Source: Gymnodinialimonas sp. 57CJ19 (GTDB lineage Bacteria > Pseudomonadota > Alphaproteobacteria > Rhodobacterales > Rhodobacteraceae). From it: a stretch of DNA of 64,000 nt. Below the pieces are notes generated by a model. The model saw nothing but the letters and a program-made list of their open reading frames with translations, was not told the origin of the DNA and made no database searches. This document shows positions 16,027 to 25,316 of the stretch, piece by piece. The stretch covers positions 372,001 to 436,000 of the forward strand of contig NZ_CP151587.1 in assembly GCF_038396845.1 (NCBI RefSeq), given 5' to 3'. Position 1 is the stretch's first letter. The number at the start of each line of letters is the position of its first letter. The translations under genes and the position numbers were made by a program.

Positions 16027-16971
16027 ATGTCCCGCCCTAAACCCGAAATGTTGCACGAAAATGTCGCGGGCATCACGCGCGCCGCTGAGGTGTTGCGCCA
16101 CGGCGGGCTGCTGGCGCTACCCACCGAGACCGTCTACGGCCTTGCGGCCGATGCCCGCAACAGCCGGGCCGTGGCGCGGATATTCGAGGCCAAAGGCCGC
16201 CCCACATTCAACCCCCTGATTGTGCACGTCTCGACGCTGGAGGCAGCGCGGGAATTGGGGGTGTTTTCCGACACGGCGTTGGCCTTGGCGACAGCGTTCT
16301 GGCCCGGCCCGATGACGCTTGTGGTGCCCTCCAAGGGGCAAGTGGCGGATCTGGTTTCGGGTGGGTTGGACACATTGGCGATCCGCGTGCCCGCCCATCC
16401 GTTGGCCCGCGCCGTGCTGGAGGCATTTGGCGGCCCGATCGCAGCGCCCTCGGCCAATCCGTCAGGGCAGATCAGCCCGACATTGGCCGAGCATGTGGTG
16501 GCAGGCCTGGGCGACAAGGTAGAGGCGGTGCTGGACGGCGGGGCCTGCGGCGTAGGGTTGGAATCGACGATTCTGGCCCCCGGCCCGGGCGGCGTGCGCC
16601 TGCTGCGAGAAGGCGGTATTTCGCGAGAGGCCGTGGAGGCAGTGGTGGGACCGGTCACGGCAGATTTGACGCCGGGCCGCGTGGAAGCGCCGGGGCAGAT
16701 GGAGCGCCATTATGCGCCGCGCACCAAGGTTGTGCTTGGGGGCGCTACCGCGCCCGGTGAGGTCACGATTGGGTTCGGGGCGGTTTCGGGGGACTTCACG
16801 CTCTCCGAGCGGGGCGACCTCGTTGAGGCCGCCGCGCGGCTGTTCGCTACGCTCCACGCCGCGGACACGCGTGCCGAGGCACAGGGCGCACAAGTGATCC
16901 GGGTGGCCGATGTGCCCGAGGTCGGATTGGGGCGCGCGATCAATGATCGTTTGCGACGGGCGGCGACGTAG
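16027..16971 (+). CDS. tsaC: L-threonylcarbamoyladenylate synthase (Sua5 type)
   Basis: 314 residues: the YrdC domain (1-205) with PTETVYGLAADA, KGRPTFNPLIVHV, ALATAFWPGPMTLVV, PSANPSGQISPT, and then the Sua5 C-terminal domain (GQMERHYAPRTKV), so the longer Sua5 form and not the short TsaC. It makes threonylcarbamoyl-AMP for the universal t6A37 tRNA modification. ATG is 125 nt after the divergent acyl-CoA dehydrogenase start. The gene ends 12 nt before the convergent YqgE gene. Confidence 0.95.
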   Translation: MSRPKPEMLHENVAGITRAAEVLRHGGLLALPTETVYGLAADARNSRAVARIFEAKGRPTFNPLIVHVSTLEAARELGVFSDTALALATAFWPGPMTLVVPSKGQVADLVSGGLDTLAIRVPAHPLARAVLEAFGGPIAAPSANPSGQISPTLAEHVVAGLGDKVEAVLDGGACGVGLESTILAPGPGGVRLLREGGISREAVEAVVGPVTADLTPGRVEAPGQMERHYAPRTKVVLGGATAPGEVTIGFGAVSGDFTLSERGDLVEAAARLFATLHAADTRAEAQGAQVIRVADVPEVGLGRAINDRLRRAAT

Positions 16972-16983
16972 GGGAACCGCGGG

Positions 16984-17562
16984 TCAGGCGTGCCCCGCCT
17001 CGGACGAGAGCATCAGGGGATTGATGCCAAGGCTTTGCACAGCGGCGTCCCACTTCTTGCCCATCGCCAGATCAAAGACCAGTTCCGGTGTCGCATCGGC
17101 GGTCAGCCAATCGTTACGGGAAATTTCGGCCTCTAGCTGGCCTTCGCCCCAGCCGGCGTAACCGAGCACCAGAAGCGACCGCATGGGGCCACGCCCGCCG
17201 GCGATGTCTTCGAGGATATCGAGGGTGCCTGTCATGGCGAAGCGATGATCGACGCGCAGCGCCTCTTCCCCACGAGGGGCGTAGTCGGGGGAATGCAACA
17301 CGAAGCCGCGGCGCATCTCGACGGGCCCCCCAAAGCAGACGGGAACGGTCGGAGCCGCACCGCGCTTGGGGATATCGAGTTGTTCCATCAGCTCTTGGAA
17401 GGTGACCTCCTCCATCGGCTTGTTGACCATAAGGCCCATGGCTTGATCGGGGGAGTGGATGCACAGGAATATAACCGCGCCTGCAAAGCGCGGATCTTCC
17501 ATTCCGGGCATTGCGATGAGCAGCTTGCCTGTGAGATCGTGTGAGAGGTCGGGCATGGTCAT
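16984..17562 (-). CDS. YqgE/AlgH family protein (DUF179)
   Basis: 192 residues. Conserved blocks: GKLLIAMPGMEDPRFAGAVIFLCIHS, GLMVNKPMEE, CFGGPVEMRRGFVLHSPDY, VLGYAGWGEGQLEAEI and the terminal NDWLTADAT. Small cytosolic alpha/beta proteins of unclear function, sometimes linked to transcription control of alginate-like genes. Divergent from the DsbD-alpha-like gene (106-bp gap with both promoters), an arrangement repeated in Rhodobacterales, so joint regulation is possible. Confidence 0.93.
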   Translation of the reverse strand: MTMPDLSHDLTGKLLIAMPGMEDPRFAGAVIFLCIHSPDQAMGLMVNKPMEEVTFQELMEQLDIPKRGAAPTVPVCFGGPVEMRRGFVLHSPDYAPRGEEALRVDHRFAMTGTLDILEDIAGGRGPMRSLLVLGYAGWGEGQLEAEISRNDWLTADATPELVFDLAMGKKWDAAVQSLGINPLMLSSEAGHA

Positions 17563-17668
17563 AGCCTCAGCATGGGCCTGTTGCCGGATTCAATCAATCG
17601 CCTTTCGCGGATGCGCGTCGCGTGAACGTGACTTTTCATTTCAACGGCAAGTTCCTAGGTCAGGTTAC

Positions 17669-18478
17669 ATGACACGTATGATCCGTTTCCTTTGCGCCGC
17701 AGCCCTTGGGGTGTTGGCAGCTTTCCCCGCTTCGGCGCAGTACTTTTCCGCCGATGACGTGGTGGATGTGAGCCTGATGCCCGGCTACCGGATGGAGGGC
17801 GACCGCCACATGGCCGCGATCCGTATCCGTTTGGCACCGGGCTGGAAGACCTATTGGCGCGCGCCGGGTGATGGCGGGGTGCCGACGGTGTTGCGCCTGA
17901 CGCAGGCTGACGGCGTGGCAGGCATGGCGATGCATTGGCCGCGGCCGAGGGTGTTTTACTCGAACGGGTTGCGCTCCATCGGCTATGAGGGCGATGTGAT
18001 TTTGCCGGTGGAATTTGCCCTGAACACCGATGGTGTGGCGCAGGTTTCCGGGCGGCTGGAAATGGGCGTGTGCCAAGACGTATGCATGCCGATCTCGGTC
18101 GATCTGGCGGGGGTGTTGCCGCAGGTTACAACACGCGACGGCGCGATTGCGGCGGCTTTGTCGGATCGCCCGTTCACGGCGCGTGAGGCGGGCGCCGGTA
18201 CTGTAACTTGCGCGATTGAGCCGATCGCCGATGGCTTGCGGGTCACCGTTCGCGCTCAGGTCCCTGATACAGGCAATGACGAGGCGCTGGTGGTGGAGCA
18301 CCGAGATCCGATGATCTGGGTGTCGGAGGCATCGGTGGAGCGACAGGGTGCCTGGCTGACTGGAGCGGCGGATGTTGTACCAGCCGATCACGGCCCCTTT
18401 GCGATGAACCGGGGTGATTTGCGGATCACGGTTATTGGCAGCCGGATGGCGATTGAGTTGGACCGCTGCACCGGGTGA
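17669..18478 (+). CDS. Periplasmic DsbD N-terminal-domain-like protein
   Basis: 269 residues with a signal peptide (MTRMIRFLCAAALGVLAAFPASAQ). The body is the immunoglobulin-like DsbD-alpha/ScsB-N type domain: GWKTYWRAPGDGGVPTVL, LPVEFAL and the redox pair CQDVCMP (CxxxC). No membrane part or thioredoxin domain, so it is a stand-alone electron-accepting domain. It would pass reducing power from a membrane transporter to a periplasmic partner, by family knowledge. The start at 17669 is chosen for the signal peptide; 17678 is an alternative. Confidence 0.88.
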   Translation: MTRMIRFLCAAALGVLAAFPASAQYFSADDVVDVSLMPGYRMEGDRHMAAIRIRLAPGWKTYWRAPGDGGVPTVLRLTQADGVAGMAMHWPRPRVFYSNGLRSIGYEGDVILPVEFALNTDGVAQVSGRLEMGVCQDVCMPISVDLAGVLPQVTTRDGAIAAALSDRPFTAREAGAGTVTCAIEPIADGLRVTVRAQVPDTGNDEALVVEHRDPMIWVSEASVERQGAWLTGAADVVPADHGPFAMNRGDLRITVIGSRMAIELDRCTG

Positions 18479-18495
18479 GAGGGAAGAATTGAGAG

Positions 18496-18541
18496 GCCAG
18501 CCCCTCAAACTCCCCGCGATATTTTTGAAAAGATGAAGGGG
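18496..18541. repeat. Dispersed convergent-gene repeat, subtype B
   Basis: On the minus strand it reads CCCTTCATCTTTTCAAAAAT followed by ATCGCGGGGAGTTTGAGGGG, close to the subtype B copy at 2340. It fills the gap between the DsbD-like gene end and the RND pump end. Confidence 0.6.
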
Positions 18542-21500
18542 CTAGGCCGATGCGGCGCGTTTGCGCGGCTTGTGCAGGGTTGTGGCGATCAGGCTGAGGA
18601 TGAGCCCGAGGCCACAGAGCACGGCGGTTGTGAGGATGAACACGACGAAGGCCATGGGGGCCGAGGAGGCATAGGGGGCAAGCGGGCGCCACATGGCGCC
18701 TTGGACGATATACGCCCCAAGGGTGGCCGAGAAGATCGCCGCAGTTGCCAGTGTGAGGGCGCCGAATGCGAAGGTTGTGGCAGGGCTATGGGCACGCGCG
18801 TGCAGCGCCCGGCGGAAGCCGCGCATCTGCTGGCCGACGTCTTGTCCGATGGCCAGCAGCGCTGGCACCACCAGGAGCACGATCACCATGCCGAAGCCTA
18901 AGCCATAGACCAAGGTAATCACCGTAGGTTTGAGAAATTGCGCGTCTTGGGAGGTTTCCCAAAGCAGCGGCGTCAGGCCCAGGACGGTTGTCAGTGTCGT
19001 CAGGAGAACCGGGCGCAGGCGGTCGCAGGCGCCATCCACGATGGCCGGAAACAGGCCGCGTTTTTCGGCGTATTCATCGACGGTGGTGACCAGAACGATG
19101 GAATCATTGATGATGATCCCCGTCATCCCGATCAGGCCCACGACCGTGAACATGCTTAGCGGCACATCCCAAGCCACATGCCCGAAGATTGTACCCACCA
19201 GCCCGAAGGGGATGATTGACATCACCACCAAGGGCCGCGCCCAAGAGGCGAAGATCCAGGCCAGCACCAGATAGATGCCGATGAGGCACAGGATGAACCC
19301 TGTCATGGCATCGGTGAGGAAGGCGTTTTCATCCTCGGCCAAACCGGAAAGCCGGGTGGAGACGCCGAAGGATTCCTCGATCTGGGGGATGATGACCTCA
19401 CGCAGTTCGGTCATCACGGCTTCGGCGCGGGCGGGGTCATCCTCGGACAGGTCGCCCATAACCGAGATCAGCCGCACGCCGTTTTCACGCTGAATTGTGG
19501 AAAACCCCTGACGGGTGGCCACGGTGACAATATCGGCGAGGGGCACATACTGGCCGCTGTCCGAGCGCAGCAGCGTCCGGTCAAGGAAATCTGCGGTCAG
19601 CTCGCCGTCGGGCAGTTCAACGCGGATCGATGCGGTGCGGGGGCCATCGGGGTAAGTCGCGGCCTCGACCCCGCCCAGGCGGTTGCGAAGGGTGCGGCCG
19701 AGGGTTGCGATCTGGAAACCCAGCGCTTCGCCCTGTGGGGTGAGTTCCAGCAGCAGCTCTTCTCGGTCGTAAGCCATCGAATCCTCTAGCCCCGAGACCT
19801 CCGCAAACACCGCCAAGGCGCTTTGCAGGGCTTGGGACGCGGATTTCAGCACATCGGTGGAAGCCCCGAAGACCTGCACGTCAATGGCATCGCCGCCGGG
19901 GCCGCCACGGCCACCGCGAAACGCCAGAGTTTCGGTCAAGGGCAGTTGCCGCACCTCGTCCTGCATTGCGCTGGCGAAGGCGAAGCTGGAGTAGGGGCGC
20001 AGGTCGGCTGAGATCAGCTCGATCGACAGCGCGCCCAGAAGGTCGGTGCTCTTGTTCTCGGTCCCGCCCAATTGGCGGCCCGAATTGCCGCCGATTTCTG
20101 CCAGAACATAGGCCAGCGGGTTCACCCCATGCTCGGCCTCAAACGCGGCACCGACGGCTTCGGCGGCGCGTTGCATCTCTAGCATCTGCTGAAGGCTGTC
20201 TTCGCGGCTTGCGCCGTCGACCATGGCAAAATTCGCCGTGACGCTGCCAGTTTCCGGCGCGCTGAAGAAGCGGAAGATCACATCGCCCCGGATGAATTGC
20301 GCCGTTTGGGTGGACAAGAGCACGATCACCCCGGCGATAACCGGATACCTGGCCCAGACAACGAAACGCATCAGCGGGCGAAAGATGACCCGCTTCATCC
20401 AATCGAAGCCTGTATTCACCACGCGCGAGGGCAGATCGTACCAGTGCGATTGCGCGGAATGAGCCAAGGCATGGGACATGTGGTTGGGCAGGATCAGGAA
20501 GCATTCCACAAGGCTCGCCAAGAGCACCACGATCACGGTGAAGGGAATGTCCGAGATCAGATCACCAAACCGGCCCCCGACGGCCACGAGGCCCGTGAAG
20601 GCAAGGACAGTGGTGAGCGTGGCCGAGAACACCGGCGCAGCCATGCGGCGGGCGGCGTTTTCGGCGGCCACGACCGGAGGCTCCCCCAGGTGCCGGGCAC
20701 GGTAGTCGGCATGTTCGCCCACAACGATGGCGTCATCCACCACGATGCCGAGGGTGATAATCAGCGCAAACAGCGAGATCATGTTGATGGTGATGCCCGC
20801 GATGAACATCAGCGCAATGGCGGCTGTCATGGCGACGGGGATGCCCATGGCCACCCAAAACGCGGTGCGTGCGTTCAGGAACAGGAACAGCAGCGCGATC
20901 ACAAGGCCAAGCCCCATGAGCGCGTTATCGAGAAGGATGTTCAGGCGGCCAGAGATCGCTTCGGCCCGCGTGTTGATCAGGTCGATCTGGGTGCCGGTGG
21001 GCAGGGTTGCCTCCAGCGCGGCGGCGACGCGTTCCACATCGGCCTGAATGGCCAAGGCGTCGCCCGCCTCGGATCGGTTGACGCGGATCACGATGGCGGG
21101 GTCTTCGCCGACGAAATAGGCGCGGTCCCTGTCGATGCCGTTGACCTGGATCACGGCCACATCTGCGATGGTCAACACAGAGCCATCATCGTTGGTGCGC
21201 AGGGTCAGCGCGGCGATCTGCTCGGCGCTGCGCGATTCGCTCCCGGTGCGGACCCGCGCGTTGGCAGCGTCCACGTCGCCCGCGGGCGCGGTATCGGCGG
21301 CATCGGCAATGACGCTGGCAATCTCGGCCATCGACACGTCGTAGCGGATCAGATTGGCCGAGGGCACAACCACCAAGGTTTCGGGGGCGGCGACGCCGCG
21401 GATCGTCGTGTTGGTCACGCCCGCCTCGAACAGGCGGGTCACGAATTCATCGGCAAAGCGCCCGAGTTGCTCGGTGGCCACGGGGCCGGTGATGACAACG

Positions 21501-21937
21501 TCGGTGACCCGGTCAAACCAATTGCCGCGCCTGATCGAGCCCTCGTCGGCATCGTCGGGAAGGTCTGTAACTGCATCGAGGGCTTGCTGCACCTCATCGG
21601 CGGCACGCGACATGTCCCAGCCGGGGTCGAACTCCAAGGTGATCGTTGCGCGTCCTTCGCGGGACGAGGCAGAGGTTCCCGCGACGCCCGGCACCAGAAG
21701 CAAGGCCGGTTCCAGCACCGCGACAATGGCGGTGTCTACATCTTCGGCCCCGGCCCCGTCCCATGTGGTGACGATGGTGATGTCGTCCGAGACCACATCG
21801 GGGAAGAACTGCGCCCGCATCTGGGGGAGCGCGGCAAGGCCCGCGACGACCATCATCACCAAGACAAGGTTTGCCGCCGTTCTGTGCCGGGTGAAGTAGC
21901 TTAGGATGCCGCCGGCCGAAGGGGGAAGATTGCGCAT
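18542..21937 (-). CDS. RND-family efflux transporter permease
   Basis: 1131 residues from ATG 21937 (MRNLPPSAGGILSYF; upstream ATGs overlap the adaptor gene). HAE-type proton-driven pump: two sets of periplasmic domains and 12 membrane helices. The proton relay is visible as IVVDDAIVVGEHADYR in the fourth helix, and IIINDSIVLVTTVDEY in the tenth. Begins 1 nt after the adaptor stop, so translationally coupled. Lower similarity to AcrB and the absence of an outer-membrane gene in the operon suggest a cation, lipid or small-molecule exporter; substrate unknown. Confidence 0.92.
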   Translation of the reverse strand: MRNLPPSAGGILSYFTRHRTAANLVLVMMVVAGLAALPQMRAQFFPDVVSDDITIVTTWDGAGAEDVDTAIVAVLEPALLLVPGVAGTSASSREGRATITLEFDPGWDMSRAADEVQQALDAVTDLPDDADEGSIRRGNWFDRVTDVVITGPVATEQLGRFADEFVTRLFEAGVTNTTIRGVAAPETLVVVPSANLIRYDVSMAEIASVIADAADTAPAGDVDAANARVRTGSESRSAEQIAALTLRTNDDGSVLTIADVAVIQVNGIDRDRAYFVGEDPAIVIRVNRSEAGDALAIQADVERVAAALEATLPTGTQIDLINTRAEAISGRLNILLDNALMGLGLVIALLFLFLNARTAFWVAMGIPVAMTAAIALMFIAGITINMISLFALIITLGIVVDDAIVVGEHADYRARHLGEPPVVAAENAARRMAAPVFSATLTTVLAFTGLVAVGGRFGDLISDIPFTVIVVLLASLVECFLILPNHMSHALAHSAQSHWYDLPSRVVNTGFDWMKRVIFRPLMRFVVWARYPVIAGVIVLLSTQTAQFIRGDVIFRFFSAPETGSVTANFAMVDGASREDSLQQMLEMQRAAEAVGAAFEAEHGVNPLAYVLAEIGGNSGRQLGGTENKSTDLLGALSIELISADLRPYSSFAFASAMQDEVRQLPLTETLAFRGGRGGPGGDAIDVQVFGASTDVLKSASQALQSALAVFAEVSGLEDSMAYDREELLLELTPQGEALGFQIATLGRTLRNRLGGVEAATYPDGPRTASIRVELPDGELTADFLDRTLLRSDSGQYVPLADIVTVATRQGFSTIQRENGVRLISVMGDLSEDDPARAEAVMTELREVIIPQIEESFGVSTRLSGLAEDENAFLTDAMTGFILCLIGIYLVLAWIFASWARPLVVMSIIPFGLVGTIFGHVAWDVPLSMFTVVGLIGMTGIIINDSIVLVTTVDEYAEKRGLFPAIVDGACDRLRPVLLTTLTTVLGLTPLLWETSQDAQFLKPTVITLVYGLGFGMVIVLLVVPALLAIGQDVGQQMRGFRRALHARAHSPATTFAFGALTLATAAIFSATLGAYIVQGAMWRPLAPYASSAPMAFVVFILTTAVLCGLGLILSLIATTLHKPRKRAASA

Positions 21938-21938
21938 G

Positions 21939-23408
21939 TCAGCTGCCCATCCGCGCTTCGAGGCGGTTGACCATGCGGGTTGGCACCTCTTCCTCGGCCA
22001 GTTGGCGCAGCATCCGTTCGCGGACATCAGCGGGGATGAAACCGTTGCCCTCTACAAAGGCAATCAGACGGGCGCGGCGGTCAGGATCGAGGGCGATGGT
22101 ATCGGGCACTTCGGCGGCGTCTGGGGCATCGGGGCGGATCGGGTTCACGCGGATGCCCGCCCCCAGAACCGGTGTACGCGCCAGCACCACATCGCGGCCT
22201 TGCAACGGGCCTGCGCCCTGTTCACCGCGAATAAGGACCGTGTCGCCCTGGCGGCTCATCAGAGAGACATCGACCGCCTCAAGCACATTGTTTTCCCCCA
22301 AAAGCAGGATTTGCCCATCGGACCCGAGGGCCGCCGCGGGCAGGCGTGCCACGCGGGGCAAGGTCGGCTCGTCTACTTCTACGCGCACGAAATCCCCCAC
22401 GCGCAGGCCCCGTGGCGTCTCAAGGCGGGCGAACAGCAGGCGACCTGATTGCCCTTCCTCTACCGCGCCGCTTTCGCGGGTCAGCGTGGCACTGGCCTGC
22501 ACATCCAGACCAAAGACATCCAAAATCACGCGCACCGGGCGTTGGGTCAACGCGCCTTCCTCATTCAGAAGGCGGATGTATTGCGCGGTCGAGATCCTGA
22601 AAGCGACCTCTAGCGCATCAGCGTCTATCAAGGCGGCAAGGCGTTCGTTGCGGTTTACCAAGCGGCCTGCGGCGGCGTCCACTTCGGTCAACACGCCGCT
22701 GAATTCTGCCCGCAACTCCGTTTGCGCCAAGCGCCGCTCGGCCTCGGCTAAGGCGATCCGACGGCGGTCCAGCGCTGTATCAGCGTTATCGACCCGCGCC
22801 TCTGCCACCGCCAAGGCGCGGCGTTGCGACAGGATTTGCTGACGCGCCGTGGCATCGGCCAGTTCCGCCGTTTCCACCGCCGCGGCAGAGCCTACGCCGC
22901 GCTCCAGCAAATCGCTGGCCCGGATCAAGGCGCGGCTGCGAATTTCGGCCTGCATCCGCGCGGCGGCGACCTCTTCCTCGGCCAGTTCCAAGGCGCGGGT
23001 CGCTTCCGCCAGTTCATTCTCGGCATCGCGCAGATCGGTGGCTGCCGTGTCGCGGGCGGATTGCGCTTCTGCCGGATCAATCCGCAACAAAAGCTGCCCT
23101 GCGGTGACGGCGCCGCCGTCTTCAAACCCCTCGGCCAACTCGATCACTGTGCCTTCAGCGGGCGCGCGAAGCTCCAGTGTGCGCCGCGATCTGATTTCAC
23201 CAAAGGCTGTCAGGATCGGGGTTTCCTCCCCAAACTCCAAGGGGGCCACCTCTGCCGCAAAAACCCGTTCGCGCGTCGGAGGCGGGCGCCCCTCATCCGC
23301 CCAGCGGGCCTGCAACGCGCCGTAGGTAATGCTGCCTGCCAAAGCGAAAAGGCCCACCGTGCAAGCCGTCAGGAAAAGACCGATCAAAGCACGAGTGAGA
23401 AACCGCAT
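21939..23408 (-). CDS. RND efflux periplasmic adaptor (membrane fusion protein)
   Basis: 489 residues. N-terminal membrane anchor (LFLTACTVGLFALAGSITYG, no lipobox), biotinyl-lipoyl-like domain (ILTAFGEIRSRRTLELRAPAEGTVIEL), a long helical hairpin made of Glu/Ala-rich heptads (about 115-255), a beta-barrel and membrane-proximal domain, and an unusually long C-terminal tail that includes VPDTIALDPDRRARLIAFVEG. First gene of the pair; a C-terminal end in MRGS-like ...RLEARMGS. Links the inner-membrane pump to an outer-membrane channel made elsewhere. Confidence 0.92.
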   Translation of the reverse strand: MRFLTRALIGLFLTACTVGLFALAGSITYGALQARWADEGRPPPTRERVFAAEVAPLEFGEETPILTAFGEIRSRRTLELRAPAEGTVIELAEGFEDGGAVTAGQLLLRIDPAEAQSARDTAATDLRDAENELAEATRALELAEEEVAAARMQAEIRSRALIRASDLLERGVGSAAAVETAELADATARQQILSQRRALAVAEARVDNADTALDRRRIALAEAERRLAQTELRAEFSGVLTEVDAAAGRLVNRNERLAALIDADALEVAFRISTAQYIRLLNEEGALTQRPVRVILDVFGLDVQASATLTRESGAVEEGQSGRLLFARLETPRGLRVGDFVRVEVDEPTLPRVARLPAAALGSDGQILLLGENNVLEAVDVSLMSRQGDTVLIRGEQGAGPLQGRDVVLARTPVLGAGIRVNPIRPDAPDAAEVPDTIALDPDRRARLIAFVEGNGFIPADVRERMLRQLAEEEVPTRMVNRLEARMGS

Positions 23409-23463
23409 TTAGTATCCTTGAGTTCAGAAGACTGCCGCAACCCACAACCCAAAGGGGGCCGCT

Positions 23464-24006
23464 TCACTTGCGCCGCTTGTGTTCATCCAGTCTTGGCATA
23501 ATCTCTACAAAGTTGCAGGGACGGTGCCGATAGTCGAGTTGCTTCACGAGAATTTCATCCCAAGCATCCGCGCAAGCCCCCCGGCTTCCCGGCAATGCGA
23601 ACAGGTAGGTGCCGTTCGACACGCCCCCCGTGGCCCGTGATTGCACCGCCGATGTGCCGATTTTTGCCATGGAGACATGGGTGAACACGGTGCCAAAGGC
23701 CTCTATCTCCTTTTCGTAGATATCCCGGTGCGCCTCAACGGTCACATCGCGCCCGGTCAATCCAGTGCCGCCGGTGGTCAGGATCACGTCAATCCCGGGG
23801 TCCGCGCACCATTCGCGCAACTGCTCGGCAATTGCGGCGCGGTCGTCGCGCAGCATCTGGCGGGCGGCCAAGCGGTGGCCCGCCTCCGTCAGCCGTTGCT
23901 CCAGCAAATCGCCCGAGGTGTCCTCGGCCAGAGTGCGCGTATCGCTAACGGCCAGAACAGCAATGCGGCAGGCGATGAAATCACGGGAAAGATCAAGGTT
24001 TGACAT
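23464..24006 (-). CDS. moaB: Molybdenum cofactor biosynthesis protein MoaB
   Basis: 180 residues. Mo-cofactor adenylyl transferase-type fold: VLAVSDTRTLAEDTSGDLL (substrate loop), DVILTTGGTGLTGRDVTVEA (TTGGTG motif) and FALPGSRGACADAWDEIL. It activates molybdopterin or is a MogA homologue. It stands before the UDG gene in a tight run on the minus strand. moaD and moaE are 14 kb away in another operon, so Mo-cofactor genes are split. Confidence 0.93.
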   Translation of the reverse strand: MSNLDLSRDFIACRIAVLAVSDTRTLAEDTSGDLLEQRLTEAGHRLAARQMLRDDRAAIAEQLREWCADPGIDVILTTGGTGLTGRDVTVEAHRDIYEKEIEAFGTVFTHVSMAKIGTSAVQSRATGGVSNGTYLFALPGSRGACADAWDEILVKQLDYRHRPCNFVEIMPRLDEHKRRK

Positions 24007-24085
24007 CAGAGGTCCACGGTCAGTTAGGGGCAGGAACGGTCACCTGCGAGGAGGCCTGGCATAGGCCGAGGAGGGCGCGCTGCCC

Positions 24086-24961
24086 TCACGCCAGCCGCGC
24101 TTTGATCGCCAGCAGATCGGCCCATGCCTCTCGTTTGGCGGCGGGGTTGCGTAGCAAAAATCCGGGCCGATACATCGGCAGAGCTGGCGTTCCTGCGACC
24201 TCTCCCCAATTTCCGCGCATCCGCGACACGCCGCGCCGTCCCAACAGCCCCGCGCAGGCATCATTGCCCATCACCACAAGGACATCGGGCGCGATCAGGG
24301 CGATGTGGCGCTGCATGAATGGGGCCATCATCGCCAGCTCTTCGGGCGCGAGCTCTCGGTTCTGGGGTGGGCGCCACGGCAGAATGTTGGCGACGTACAC
24401 GCCCTCTGCCCCTTCCTTCGCACGGTCCAGACCGATGGCCGCGAACATCTTGTCAAACAGCGCACCCTCCGCGCCGACAAAGGGCTTGCCTTGCGTATCT
24501 TCATCACGGGTTGGGGCCTCTCCCACCACCATCACGCGGGCCGAGGGGGCCCCTTCCCCAAACACAAGGTTGCGTGCACCGCGCCTCAGCTGGCAGTGCT
24601 CGAACCCAGCCATGGCCGTTTTCAACGCCTCCAAGGTGCCAGCGGCTTCCGCCATCTGTCGGGCAATGGCCACGGCATCGACCTTGGGCGCGGCCTGCCT
24701 TGCGGGCGCGGCAGGCGTCGGGGCGCCGGCGGGGGCTTTGCGGCCCTCGGGCTTGGGCATGGCGACGGGGGTGGGCAGATCGAAGCGGTCGAGCGGATCA
24801 TCCAGCATCGCTTCATCCGCGCCCAATTCCACCTGCCACTCCAACGCGGCAAGCGTATCCCAATAGCCCCAGCTGTCCATGTTATGCGCATCCAACATGG
24901 TGCCTAGGTTATTCGGGATTGGAAGCGGCGGAAAGGGGGCGCATACCTCAGCCATGCGCAT
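24086..24961 (-). CDS. Uracil-DNA glycosylase family protein (family 4-like), lacking most Fe-S ligands
   Basis: 291 residues. The C-terminal 190 residues are UDG-like: HCQLRRGARNLVFGEG, VMVVGEAPTRDEDTQGKPFVG, VYVANILPWRPPQNRELAPEE, DVLVVMGNDACAGLLG. The active motif is GEAPTRDED where family 4 has GEAPG. Of the four cysteines that hold a [4Fe-4S] cluster in family 4 enzymes, the first of the CxxC pair is Phe and the one before PFM is Met, so the cluster is probably absent. The first 100 residues form an Ala/Pro-rich linker. Excises uracil from DNA by family knowledge. Start may be ATG 24955. Confidence 0.82.
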   Translation of the reverse strand: MRMAEVCAPFPPLPIPNNLGTMLDAHNMDSWGYWDTLAALEWQVELGADEAMLDDPLDRFDLPTPVAMPKPEGRKAPAGAPTPAAPARQAAPKVDAVAIARQMAEAAGTLEALKTAMAGFEHCQLRRGARNLVFGEGAPSARVMVVGEAPTRDEDTQGKPFVGAEGALFDKMFAAIGLDRAKEGAEGVYVANILPWRPPQNRELAPEELAMMAPFMQRHIALIAPDVLVVMGNDACAGLLGRRGVSRMRGNWGEVAGTPALPMYRPGFLLRNPAAKREAWADLLAIKARLA

Positions 24962-25316
24962 CTTGACCGTAACCGCCCGTTACGGTGGCACCCCTGATGC
25001 CGAAGACACGGGTGGCCTGCACGCGCATTGATCCAATCCCCCGCATTTGCGAGTTGACCACGGTGCAAGCACCTGACGCGTCGGAACCTGATACACGACC
25101 CACATTATCCGACAGCGGCGCATGTCCTGGACCAACCGGATCGCGCATTCCCGCCCGCCGCCGGGTGTGCGATGGCTCTATCGTCGTGAAAACGCTCTGA
25201 CAGCGCTGCGATCCTATCGTTTTGGGTAGGCCGGATCGGCAACGCCCCGGCTCCAATGGCCCGGCTTGCGCTGCGCCTTCTTGCCAGCGCCGCCAACGCT
25301 CTGCCAAGCACGGCCC
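24962..25316. other. 355-bp stretch without a recognisable gene; contains a dyad
   Basis: Between the divergent UDG (minus) and SRPBCC (plus) genes. Open frames on both strands (71 and about 119 codons) lack a convincing ribosome site and motif. It holds the perfect dyad ACCGTAAC-CGCCC-GTTACGGT (24966-24986) next to the UDG start. Probably two divergent promoters and their control sites. Confidence 0.5.
24966..24986 (-). promoter_or_regulatory. 8-bp perfect inverted repeat just upstream of the UDG start
   Basis: ACCGTAAC (24966-24973), 5-nt spacer, GTTACGGT (24979-24986). It ends 5 nt before the UDG ATG at 24961. A dimeric regulator site or a leader hairpin that blocks translation initiation are both possible. 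Confidence 0.45.

Noticed and set aside
24948..25307. About 119-codon frame on the minus strand in front of the UDG gene, and a 71-codon frame on the plus strand at 24985-25200
   Set aside because: No motif and no ribosome site; the minus frame runs across the UDG start and the two frames lie on top of each other. Kept only as a gene-less stretch.
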